From: CAZGVW01 sp964529265
GTDB taxonomy: Bacteria; Planctomycetota; Phycisphaerae; Phycisphaerales; UBA1924
Assembly: GCA_964529265.1 (NCBI GenBank)
Contig: CAZGVW010000237.1
Location: 1-7,458, forward strand
Reading direction: 5' to 3'
Length of the DNA stretch: 7,458 bases
The notes beneath the pieces are model-generated. The model saw only the letters and a program-made list of their open reading frames with translations, did not search any database and was not told where the DNA came from. The stretch's first letter is position 1. Each line of letters starts with the position of its first letter. The position numbers and the translations under genes are program-made. Below are positions 1 through 4,781 of this stretch, piece by piece.

Positions 1-353
1 ACGCTCAGCGCCACCATGCTGATGCCCTGTGTCCCGCCGTGGTGATGCGGCCCCACGCCCATCGCCAGAACGTCCGGCTCAACCTCCGCGCTCATCCACA
101 ACGGAATCGAGGCGCTGAACACGCGCGTGCGCTGCGGCTTCCTGGTGGCCCGGCTCTCCTGAGCCGGGTCTTCGCCGCCCGCGTGCGCCTTCACCACACT
201 GACAGATTCCGGTGGCTGCGCCGGCCCGGCGCGCTTCCCGCTTCCCGCCTTCCCTTCCGCAGCGCGGCCTGCTCCACCCTTCTCCGAGCCGCCGCGCACA
301 CTCCGACCGCGCCCCGCGGCTGAGCCGCGGCTAGACTTGCGTCCTGAAGCCAT
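1..353 (-). CDS. Unrecognised protein, 5' part only (runs off left edge)
   Basis: An open minus-strand frame starts at ATG 351-353 and stays open to the window edge, giving about 117 codons. The start is well placed: an in-frame TGA lies at 366-368, and AAAGG (362-366) sits 8 nt before the ATG. The first ~75 residues are Gly/Ala/Arg/Lys/Ser-rich and look disordered. After this comes a more ordered stretch containing RTRVFSASIPLWMSAEVEP and then MGVGPHHHGG with three consecutive histidines. G/C third positions become more regular in this second part, as expected for coding DNA. There is no signal peptide and no clear membrane segment. I do not recognise the family; the low-complexity start may be a linker or tail ahead of a domain lying outside the window. 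The opposite strand is also open to the left edge, but its product is Arg/Leu/Pro-rich and shadow-like. Confidence 0.55.
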   Translation of the reverse strand, partial: MASGRKSSRGSAAGRGRSVRGGSEKGGAGRAAEGKAGSGKRAGPAQPPESVSVVKAHAGGEDPAQESRATRKPQRTRVFSASIPLWMSAEVEPDVLAMGVGPHHHGGTQGISMVALS

Positions 354-374
354 TTCACTGGCCTTTCATTAGGG

Positions 375-421
375 CCCCGGTTGAGGCCGAGTTTTGCGAC
401 AGAAGCCTCGCCGGGGTTTTT
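375..421 (+). terminator. Terminator-like two-part hairpin with T-run
   Basis: CCCCGG (375-380) pairs with CCGGGG (411-416). Inside it GAGGC (383-387) pairs with GCCTC (405-409). TTTTT follows at 417-421, giving intrinsic-terminator geometry on the plus strand. No plus-strand gene ends just upstream, so it could stop antisense transcription, end an unannotated small RNA, or be a leader structure of the minus-strand gene starting at 353. Confidence 0.45.
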
Positions 422-431
422 CAATTGTCCC

Positions 432-457
432 GCGGGCGCCGACCTTCGGCATCCCGC
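432..457. other. Stem-loop in the divergent intergenic region
   Basis: GCGGG (432-436) pairs with CCCGC (453-457), and GCCGA (438-442) pairs with TCGGC (446-450) around a CCT loop, with small bulges between the two stems. It begins 10 nt after the T-run of the hairpin at 375-421. Its role is unknown; it could belong to the leader of either divergent gene. Confidence 0.4.
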
Positions 458-613
458 AACGAATCAATCGAACAACACATCCAACACTCTGCAAACTAAT
501 GACGCAGCGCCCCGACCGCAACCCGAATCGGCGCACTGTCCGAAGTATTTCTTTCCACAATTCTGAAGGGAAGCACGACATGGCGCCCGGACACCCTGAC
601 GCCATCGCCGACG

Positions 614-619
614 TATATT
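614..619 (+). promoter_or_regulatory. Candidate -10 element for the TM2 protein gene
   Basis: TATATT matches the TATAAT consensus at 5 of 6 positions and lies 26 nt before the ATG at 646, with GGAG (635-638) between. No convincing -35 hexamer is visible. Its place downstream of the alternative ATG at 580 favours the shorter protein. Confidence 0.3.
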
Positions 620-645
620 CTGTCCCCGCGAGCCGGAGCCCCACA

Positions 646-1002
646 ATGATCGTCTTCAAGTGCGCACGATGCCGCGAGCAACTGGAGGTTCCATCCTCCA
701 TGGCTGGCGACATTGTCGATTGCCCGAACTGCGGCAACACCAACCCCGTTCCCACGTATGTGGCCGTCGCGATCCAGTCGCAGGCGAGATGCTCGCGCGT
801 TGTCTACATCCTCCTCGGAATCTTCCTCGGCGCCTTCGGAATCCACAACTTCGTCGCCGGCTACACCGGCCGGGCTGTCGCGCAACTCCTGATCACGATC
901 CTGCTCTTTTGGCTCGTCTTCCCAATCCTCTTCGTCTGGCTCTGGGTCATCATCGAACTCATCACCGTGACACGCGACGTGGACGGCGCTCGCATGCCCT
1001 GA
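646..1002 (+). CDS. Zinc-ribbon + TM2 domain membrane protein
   Basis: This 118-residue protein joins two modules. Residues 1-33 form a small zinc ribbon with two CxxC knuckles (C6/C9 and C26/C29, 16 residues apart). Residues ~49-115 match the TM2 family: two hydrophobic helices (about 52-70 and 78-107) with the signature FGIHNFVAGYTGRAVAQL at 64-81 and an acidic/basic end after the second helix. TM2 proteins are small inner-membrane proteins whose biochemical role is mostly undefined. The ribbon would face the cytoplasm if the loop stays periplasmic, which is inferred. Start: GGAG at 635-638 is 7 nt before ATG 646, and the ribbon begins at residue 6, as usual for such proteins. An in-frame ATG at 580 with GAAGGGA upstream would add 22 residues (MAPGHPDAIADVYS...) and cannot be fully excluded. 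The gene is monocistronic, divergent from the minus-strand gene at 353. It is not close enough to any neighbour to suggest a pathway. Confidence 0.82.
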   Translation: MIVFKCARCREQLEVPSSMAGDIVDCPNCGNTNPVPTYVAVAIQSQARCSRVVYILLGIFLGAFGIHNFVAGYTGRAVAQLLITILLFWLVFPILFVWLWVIIELITVTRDVDGARMP

Positions 1003-1271
1003 AGACCGGCCCAGCTCGGCCCCAGGAACTTGCCCCCTCCCTCCCCCCCTGCGCGCCGCACCCCCAAAATCCAAAAACCACAGATTTTCTTCTCCCGCTC
1101 CCCCAACCACTTGCGCATGTCCCGCGCGCGCAGTGACGCCTTTTGCGCGCACAAACACGGCCCTCCCGCCCCAATTGTGGAGGCCCGATTTTCCCATGCG
1201 CCCACATCACCCCCGCACCCCGCCGCCCCCAACCCCGCGCCCGCCCCTCGCCCTCCCGGCTCTCACCCTAC

Positions 1272-1322
1272 TGGCCCCATTCCCCTTTGGCCCTTTGGCC
1301 CTTTGCCATTTGGCCCTTTGCC
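1272..1322. repeat. Degenerate period-8 repeat array, copy 1 (TTTGGCCC type)
   Basis: Short units of the type TTTGGCCC or TTTGCCAT follow one another. GGCC cores begin at 1273, 1289, 1297 and 1312, with a degenerate GCC at 1305, so the phase of about 8 bp is kept although one G is lost. A closely similar array occurs at 1984-2034, on the other side of the carbonic anhydrase gene. Function is unknown. Confidence 0.7.
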
Positions 1323-1377
1323 TTCTTCTTCCCCTCCGCGTCCCTCCGTGCTCCTCTGCGTTCTGCCTTCTTCTTCC
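1319..1377. repeat. CTCCG-type short repeats bounded by a 14-bp direct repeat
   Basis: TGCCTTCTTCTTCC occurs exactly at 1319-1332 and 1364-1377. Between the copies lie three degenerate units (CCTCCGCGT, CCCTCCGTG, CTCCTCTGCGT). Seen from the minus strand these are purine-rich ACGCGGAGG-like words, placed just downstream of the carbonic anhydrase stop. Similar CGGAGG/CAGAGG-type words recur in intergenic DNA of many environmental bacteria (recollection, not checked). Confidence 0.55.
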
Positions 1378-1396
1378 TCTTTTCCTCCCTCGGTGT

Positions 1397-1942
1397 TCAG
1401 CCTCCGCCCACAATCTGCCGCAGCATCCCGTCATCCACGTCGTAGAACAGCGCCCCGGCGTGGATCTTCGGGTACCTGTCGCTCAACCTCCGCGCCTCCG
1501 CCGCCACGAACTCAGCCGCGTCATCGATCTCGAACTTCGAGAAGTGCTCGTCAAAGTGCTCGATCGCGGCCTCGCGCTCCCAGCCCGCGCCGTTCACCAG
1601 CCCCTCCACGAACTGCTCGCGGCGGTCGCGCAGCCCGACCATCCCGCACCGCGAGTGACCAATCAGCGCGATCGCGCTCACACCGCCCACCGCGATCGCG
1701 AACGACACCTTGAACTCCACGCGCCGCAGGTTCGCCCCGCCCGCCCGCAGCACAAACGCGAAATTGTTCGGAATCCGCAGCGCCTTCCGGTGGTCCATGC
1801 ACATCCCGACCAGCAGCGTCGGCGCAGCGAAATCGCGATGGGGGGCGCCCAGGTTGTGGAACGCCAGCAGATCGCCCACCGGAGTCCCTCGATGCTCGGG
1901 CAGGATGTCGCCGGGCTTTTCAACAGGGAGCAGCCTGATCAT
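1397..1942 (-). CDS. Beta-class carbonic anhydrase
   Basis: The 181-residue product carries the beta-carbonic anhydrase signature. CMDHR (C48, D50, R52) is the CxDxR zinc-ligand and Asp-Arg dyad motif. VLRAGGAN (64-71) matches the family's R-x-G-G/A segment. HSRCG (H96, C99) supplies the remaining zinc ligands. All three ligands and the dyad are present, so an active CO2/bicarbonate interconverting enzyme in the cytoplasm is expected. The length is short for the family but typical of compact members. Start: ATG 1940-1942 gives MIRLLPVEKPGDILPEHRGTP. An in-frame GTG at 1958-1960 would add six residues, but GGAGG lies only 1 nt before it, so ATG is preferred with modest certainty. The gene is divergent from purEK with about 106 bp between the starts, and PurK uses bicarbonate, so a metabolic link is plausible. 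Period-8 repeats flank the gene at both ends. Confidence 0.85.
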   Translation of the reverse strand: MIRLLPVEKPGDILPEHRGTPVGDLLAFHNLGAPHRDFAAPTLLVGMCMDHRKALRIPNNFAFVLRAGGANLRRVEFKVSFAIAVGGVSAIALIGHSRCGMVGLRDRREQFVEGLVNGAGWEREAAIEHFDEHFSKFEIDDAAEFVAAEARRLSDRYPKIHAGALFYDVDDGMLRQIVGGG

Positions 1943-1983
1943 CCGCCACCAATGGTACACCCCTCCGCCCCCGCCGCCTCACT

Positions 1984-2034
1984 TGCCATTTGGCCCCATT
2001 GGCCCTTTGGCCCTTTGGCCATTTGGCCATTTCC
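1984..2034. repeat. Period-8 repeat array, copy 2 (TTTGGCCC/TTTGGCCA type)
   Basis: GGCC cores start at 1992, 2001, 2009, 2017 and 2025, spaced 9, 8, 8 and 8 bp. They are separated by CATT, CTTT, CTTT and ATTT. The array fills most of the divergent promoter region between carbonic anhydrase and purE and ends 14 nt before the purE ATG. It resembles the array at 1272-1322. Each unit contains TTGGCC, a 4/6 match to TTGACA, so it might overlap or supply -35 elements for purE; this is speculative. Confidence 0.75.
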
Positions 2035-2035
2035 C

Positions 2036-2041
2036 TATCAT
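2036..2041 (+). promoter_or_regulatory. Candidate -10 element of purE (leaderless start)
   Basis: TATCAT (5/6 match to TATAAT) ends 7 nt before the purE ATG, which would put the transcription start at or next to the ATG. No Shine-Dalgarno sequence precedes purE. The transposase gene at the right end has the same hexamer at the same distance. The best -35-like hexamer, TTGGCC at 2015-2020, has a short 15-nt spacer. Confidence 0.4.
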
Positions 2042-2048
2042 CCCGCCC

Positions 2049-2642
2049 ATGCCTCCACGCCCCCTGGTCGGCGTCATCATGGGCTCGAAGTCGGATTGGG
2101 AGACCATGCGCCACGCCGTGGAGACGCTCGAGGCCCTCGGCGTCCCGCACGAGACGCAGGTCGTCTCCGCGCACCGCACGCCGGACCTCCTCTTCCGCTA
2201 CGCCTCGAGCGCCGAGAGCAGGGGGCTTCTGGTGATCATCGCCGGCGCGGGTGGGGCGGCCCACCTCCCCGGCATGACGGCCTCCAAGACCACGCTGCCC
2301 GTCCTCGGCGTGCCGGTCGAGTCGAAAGCCCTGAAGGGCCTCGATTCGCTCCTCTCGATCGCGCAGATGCCCGCCGGCATCCCCGTGGGGACGCTCGCCA
2401 TCGGCCGGGCCGGTGCGGTGAACTCGGCCCTCCTCGCCGCGGCGATCGTCGCCCGGGCCCACCCGGAGCACCGCGCGGCATTGGAGCGCTTCCGCCGCAA
2501 ACAGACCTCCGATGTCCTGGCCCAGCCGGATCCGCGCAGCGCAACGAGCGCGGAAACGGGCGAAAAGCGCCCGAAACGCGCCAAAACGGAGCGCGCAGCG
2601 CGCAAAACCGCAAAAAACCGCGCCCGGAAGCGCACCACATGA
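2049..2642 (+). CDS. purE: N5-carboxyaminoimidazole ribonucleotide mutase, PurE class I
   Basis: PurE converts N5-CAIR made by PurK into 4-carboxyaminoimidazole ribonucleotide in de novo purine synthesis. The 197-residue product shows the family motifs in order: GSKSD (12-16), SAHRTP (40-45, catalytic His42), AGAGGAAHLPGM (65-76), and MPAGIPVGTLAIGRAGA (107-123). The start at ATG 2049 places GSKSD where the family has it; the frame is open further upstream but shows no homology there. No Shine-Dalgarno sequence is present, and TATCAT 7 nt upstream suggests a leaderless mRNA. The core ends near residue 160, while class I enzymes usually end around 160-175. Here a tail of about 35 residues follows that is strikingly Lys/Arg/Ala/Thr-rich (GEKRPKRAKTERAARKTAKN and onward). 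Its function is unknown; it may be a disordered extension gained from 3' sequence. The stop overlaps the purK start (ATGA), so the two genes form an operon. Confidence 0.95.
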   Translation: MPPRPLVGVIMGSKSDWETMRHAVETLEALGVPHETQVVSAHRTPDLLFRYASSAESRGLLVIIAGAGGAAHLPGMTASKTTLPVLGVPVESKALKGLDSLLSIAQMPAGIPVGTLAIGRAGAVNSALLAAAIVARAHPEHRAALERFRRKQTSDVLAQPDPRSATSAETGEKRPKRAKTERAARKTAKNRARKRTT

Positions 2643-3805
2643 CCGGCGCCGCGCCGCCGCAACCCGCCGCCACCGTCGCCATCCTCGGCGGAGGACAACT
2701 CGGCCGCATGCTCGCCCTCGCCGGCGCGCCCATCGGCGTCCGCTGCCGCTTCCTCGATGTCTCCCCCGCCGCCCCCGCGAGAGAAGTGGGGGACTTCATC
2801 GCCGCGCCGGATTTCTCCGACCGCGCTGCGCTCGCGCGCCTCGCCGAAGGCGCCGCCGTCGCGACCTACGAGTTCGAAAACGTGCCCGCCGAAGCGGTCG
2901 AGCTCCTCGCCGGGCTCGTCGAAGTGCATCCATCCGCCGAAACCCTGCGCGCCGCGCAGGATCGCGCGCTCGAAAAGCGCCTTTTCGAGAAAATCGGCGT
3001 CAACACGACGAATTTCGCGGAAGTGAGCGACGAATCCTCGCTCCGCGCCGCCGCGGAGCGCATCGGCTTCCCCAGCGTGCTCAAAACCCGCCGCATGGGC
3101 TACGACGGCAAGGGCCAGGCCGTCGTGCGGGAAGTGGGGGAGTTGCCCGACGCATGGGCGCGGATCGCGCGAAAACCCGCGATTCTGGAAGAATTCGTGC
3201 CATTCGAGCGCGAATTGTCGGTCTTGGCCGTCCGAAGCCGCTCCGGCGACTTCGCCTGCTACCCCCTCGTCCAGAACGAGCACCGCGCCGGCATCCTGCG
3301 CATCTCCACACCCGCCGAAAACGTCGCCCCCGCGCTCCAGAACCAGGCCGAAACCGCCGCCCGCGCGCTCATGGAGTCAACCAGCGCCGTCGGCGTCATC
3401 GCCATCGAGTTCTTCGAGGCGAAAAATCGCCTCATCGCGAACGAGTTCGCGCCCCGCGTGCACAACTCCGGCCACTGGACCATCGAAGGCGCCGAGTGCA
3501 GCCAGTTCGAGAACCACCTGCGCGCCATCCTCGGCTGGCCCCTCGGCTCCACCGCCCCAGTGGGGAAGTGCGCCCTGTTTACCATAATCGGGATCGACCC
3601 CGATCCGGCCCTCCGCAGCGCCGTCCTGGGCTGCCACGGCGCGCATCTGCACCTCTACGGAAAATCCGCGGCGCCGGGGCGAAAAACCGGCCACGTCACC
3701 ATCTGCGCGCACGACGAAGCGCAGTTGCGCACGAGAATCGGCGCCGTGCGCAGCGCGCTCGCCGCGGCGGGGCTCGTCAACAGCGCGGAATGCTCAATCG
3801 GGTGA
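2639..3805 (+). CDS. purK: N5-carboxyaminoimidazole ribonucleotide synthase, PurK
   Basis: PurK is an ATP-grasp ligase that joins AIR and bicarbonate at the cost of ATP to give N5-CAIR, which PurE then rearranges. The 388-residue product has the PurK order of motifs: ILGGGQLGRML (15-25, N-terminal nucleotide-fold loop), TYEFENVP (76-83), LKTRRMGYDGKGQ (148-160, ATP-grasp lid), EEFVPFERELSV (184-195), NEFAPRVHNSGHW (268-280) and SQFENH (288-293). The C-terminal GRKTGHVT (347-354) is also typical. Length is slightly above the roughly 355 residues of the E. coli enzyme. ATG 2639 overlaps the purE stop as ATGA, and GGAAG (2626-2630) lies 8 nt upstream, so translational coupling is likely. It converges with the ribosome hibernation gene, with only 24 nt between the two stop codons and no clear terminator. 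Confidence 0.96.
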   Translation: MTGAAPPQPAATVAILGGGQLGRMLALAGAPIGVRCRFLDVSPAAPAREVGDFIAAPDFSDRAALARLAEGAAVATYEFENVPAEAVELLAGLVEVHPSAETLRAAQDRALEKRLFEKIGVNTTNFAEVSDESSLRAAAERIGFPSVLKTRRMGYDGKGQAVVREVGELPDAWARIARKPAILEEFVPFERELSVLAVRSRSGDFACYPLVQNEHRAGILRISTPAENVAPALQNQAETAARALMESTSAVGVIAIEFFEAKNRLIANEFAPRVHNSGHWTIEGAECSQFENHLRAILGWPLGSTAPVGKCALFTIIGIDPDPALRSAVLGCHGAHLHLYGKSAAPGRKTGHVTICAHDEAQLRTRIGAVRSALAAAGLVNSAECSIG

Positions 3806-3829
3806 AAAAACGTGAAAACCGCGCCGAAA

Positions 3830-4165
3830 TCACGCCGTTCCCCAGCGCAGCGAATCCCGCCCGCGCCGCTGCCGCCCGAACCGCCGCCCCAGCAGCGTTT
3901 TCAGCCGCTTCGACGCCCGGCTCACCGCCTCGTACGGATCCTCCGCCCGCTGCCGCACCACGACCGCGCCGTGCGGGAGCACGTGGGCCTCGACGGTGCA
4001 GCACTTATCCGCGCCGCCGCGGGGTCCGTTGTGGTCGGTGAGCCTGACGGTGACGTGCTCGACGCGGCGTTCAAAGTGCTCCGCCGCGTGCCGAACCTTG
4101 TCCGCCGCGTGCTGCTCCAGAGCCTCCGACGGCGGCATGTTCTGCAGGAAGAAGTCCATTCGCAC
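3830..4165 (-). CDS. hpf: Ribosome hibernation promoting factor, HPF/RaiA (S30AE) family, short form
   Basis: The 111-residue product matches the short HPF/RaiA (sigma-54 modulation, S30AE) family, which binds the 30S decoding region and helps inactivate ribosomes under stress. Visible signatures are MRMDFFLQNMPPSEAL (1-16, first strand and start of helix), FERRVEHVTVRLTDHNGPRG (31-50), DKCCTVEAHV (53-62) and AEDPYEAVSRASKRL (74-88, second helix). A basic Arg-rich tail (94-108) follows, and there is no long-form dimerisation domain. Start: GTG 4163-4165 has a very strong AAAGGAGG (4173-4180) 7 nt upstream. The ATG two codons later would give a 13-nt gap and is less likely. The gene converges on purK. 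Upstream it faces ffh across a 616-bp structured intergenic region. The name raiA/yfiA would be equally defensible. Confidence 0.88.
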   Translation of the reverse strand: MRMDFFLQNMPPSEALEQHAADKVRHAAEHFERRVEHVTVRLTDHNGPRGGADKCCTVEAHVLPHGAVVVRQRAEDPYEAVSRASKRLKTLLGRRFGRQRRGRDSLRWGTA

Positions 4166-4172
4166 GGATGGG

Positions 4173-4180
4173 CCTCCTTT
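4173..4180 (-). promoter_or_regulatory. Strong ribosome binding site of hpf
   Basis: AAAGGAGG, read on the minus strand, lies 7 nt before GTG 4165 and decides the start codon. It is the best Shine-Dalgarno sequence in the window, in contrast to purE and the transposase, which have none. Confidence 0.8.
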
Positions 4181-4279
4181 GCGTCGCTGGGCCCGGCCGG
4201 CGTGGGCGGGCGCCCTGAAGCGTACGCCCTTGGGGGGCCGGGAGTTCCGCCGCGGCGGGCGGAATCGGGGGCAGTTTTA

Positions 4280-4295
4280 CATAACAGGCATTATG
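4280..4295 (-). promoter_or_regulatory. A/T island with inverted repeat, candidate hpf promoter or operator
   Basis: CATAA (4280-4284) and TTATG (4291-4295) form a perfect 5-bp inverted repeat with a 6-nt spacer in otherwise very GC-rich DNA. On the minus strand 4290-4295 reads CATAAT, a 5/6 match to TATAAT, about 125 nt before the hpf start. No convincing -35 is seen. Confidence 0.3.
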
Positions 4296-4435
4296 GGCGG
4301 GAGGGGGGAGAACCGGCCGCGGGGGCTCAGGAACGCGGTTTTCCGGTGCGGAAACCGGTCACCCGGGGCGCTTCACGCGGCGGGCCGGAGGCGGCGGCGC
4401 GGCGGCTGGCCGGCGGGGCGTGGGCCCTCCAAAAA

Positions 4436-4476
4436 TGTGATGCCCGCAGCGTCGTGGCCGCGGATTCCGCATCACA
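4436..4476. promoter_or_regulatory. Long inverted repeat TGTGATGC/GCATCACA
   Basis: TGTGATGC (4436-4443) and GCATCACA (4469-4476) are perfect 8-bp inverted copies separated by 25 nt. That 25-nt interval contains CCGC and GCGG, which could extend the stem. The outer TGTGA/TCACA resembles CRP-type half sites, but the spacing is far too long for one CRP site. It may be an RNA stem or paired protein sites. Confidence 0.4.
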
Positions 4477-4615
4477 CAAGTCTCTCTCTCACCCCGACCC
4501 ATCCTCCTCCGGCTGGGGGGCCTCTCTCTCTGCCTCCAGCCCTTCTCCTCTCGTCGAGCGTTCGACTTCGCGTGGGCCCCGCGGTTTTGGCGGGGACGAC
4601 GCGAGCGGCCGATCG

Positions 4616-4650
4616 CTCCGAGCAGCGGGGGTCGGGATCCCGACTCGGAG
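4616..4650 (+). promoter_or_regulatory. Nested hairpin and palindrome upstream of ffh
   Basis: CTCCGAG (4616-4622) pairs with CTCGGAG (4644-4650). Between them lies the perfect 14-bp palindrome GTCGGGATCCCGAC (4631-4644). Read as DNA the palindrome could be an operator; read as RNA it could form a two-storey hairpin in the ffh leader. Confidence 0.4.
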
Positions 4651-4688
4651 GGTCAGTATGGATAACGTGGGGGGGACCTGTCAAGTGA

Positions 4689-4744
4689 AGCGCAAATACT
4701 GCGCTGTTCGTGGGTTGCGGCGAGGGGCCCTATCCTGCCGCGAC
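4689..4744 (+). promoter_or_regulatory. Two consecutive stem-loops in the proximal ffh leader
   Basis: AGCGCA-AATAC-TGCGCT (4689-4705) has a 6-bp stem and 5-nt loop. GTTGCGGC (4714-4721) then pairs with GCCGCGAC (4737-4744) over 8 bp, including one G-U pair. They end 37 nt before the ffh ATG, whose only Shine-Dalgarno-like element is a weak GGGGA 6 nt upstream. A role in translation control is possible but not shown. Confidence 0.35.
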
Positions 4745-4781
4745 CTCTGCCACCACCAGTTTGACATAACGGGGACACCGC

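Larger units (their letters stand above)
1003..1396. other. Non-coding repeat-rich, pyrimidine-rich region
   Basis: No credible gene is seen here. The plus strand is strongly C/T-rich. It contains a 7-bp inverted repeat GCGCGCA/TGCGCGC (1126-1132 and 1144-1150), the period-8 array at 1272-1322 and the CTCCG-type repeats at 1319-1377. Open frames crossing it are Pro/Arg-rich and lack family motifs. The region separates the 3' ends of the convergent TM2 and carbonic anhydrase genes; no clear T-run terminator is visible. Confidence 0.6.
4166..4781. other. 616-bp non-coding region between hpf and ffh, rich in inverted repeats
   Basis: No gene motif is found on either strand. Inverted repeats seen: TTCCGCC/GGCGGAA (4245-4264); CATAA/TTATG (4280-4295) in a small A/T island; a CGGTTTTCCG/CGGAAACCG stem with one bulge (4336-4357); TGTGATGC/GCATCACA (4436-4476); GTCGA/TCGAC with a 4-nt loop in the 4550s-4560s; CCCCGC/GCGGGG in the 4570s-4590s; CTCCGAG/CTCGGAG enclosing TCGGGATCCCGA (4616-4650); AGCGCA/TGCGCT (4689-4705); and GTTGCGGC/GCCGCGAC (4714-4744). 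The stretch 4480-4560 is C/T-rich. It must hold the promoters of both genes and may encode a long structured ffh leader or a small RNA. No SRP RNA, tRNA, tmRNA or RNase P signature was recognised. Confidence 0.6.

Noticed and set aside
39..323. 94-residue plus-strand frame at the left edge
   Set aside because: Arg/Leu/His-rich without motifs, and opposite a minus-strand frame that has a proper start and ribosome site.
580..645. N-terminal extension of the TM2 protein from ATG 580
   Set aside because: GAAGGGA upstream makes it possible, but the TATATT element and GGAG before ATG 646, and the usual position of the zinc ribbon near the N-terminus, favour the shorter form.
1133..2638. In-frame upstream extension of the purK frame, giving an 890-residue frame
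   Set aside because: The upstream part crosses the carbonic anhydrase gene, the repeats and purE in another frame and is Pro/Arg/His-rich. PurK motifs begin only after ATG 2639, which has an ATGA overlap and a ribosome site.
2198..3283. 361-residue minus-strand frame opposite purE and purK
   Set aside because: No family signature, overlaps two clear genes, and is explained by high GC third positions on the real strand.
2512..4041. 509-residue plus-strand frame across purK and hpf
   Set aside because: Extremely Arg-rich product with no motif; it is a shadow of purK in GC-rich DNA.
4761..4766. TTGACA as a -35 element for ffh
   Set aside because: It matches the consensus, but a -10 at normal spacing would fall inside the ffh coding region, downstream of the ATG.
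4166..4781. SRP RNA (ffs) gene next to ffh
   Set aside because: The conserved apical motif (GGAAGCAGCC-like) was looked for and not seen; AGCAGCGGGG at 4621 lacks the required context. tRNA and tmRNA ends were also not found.
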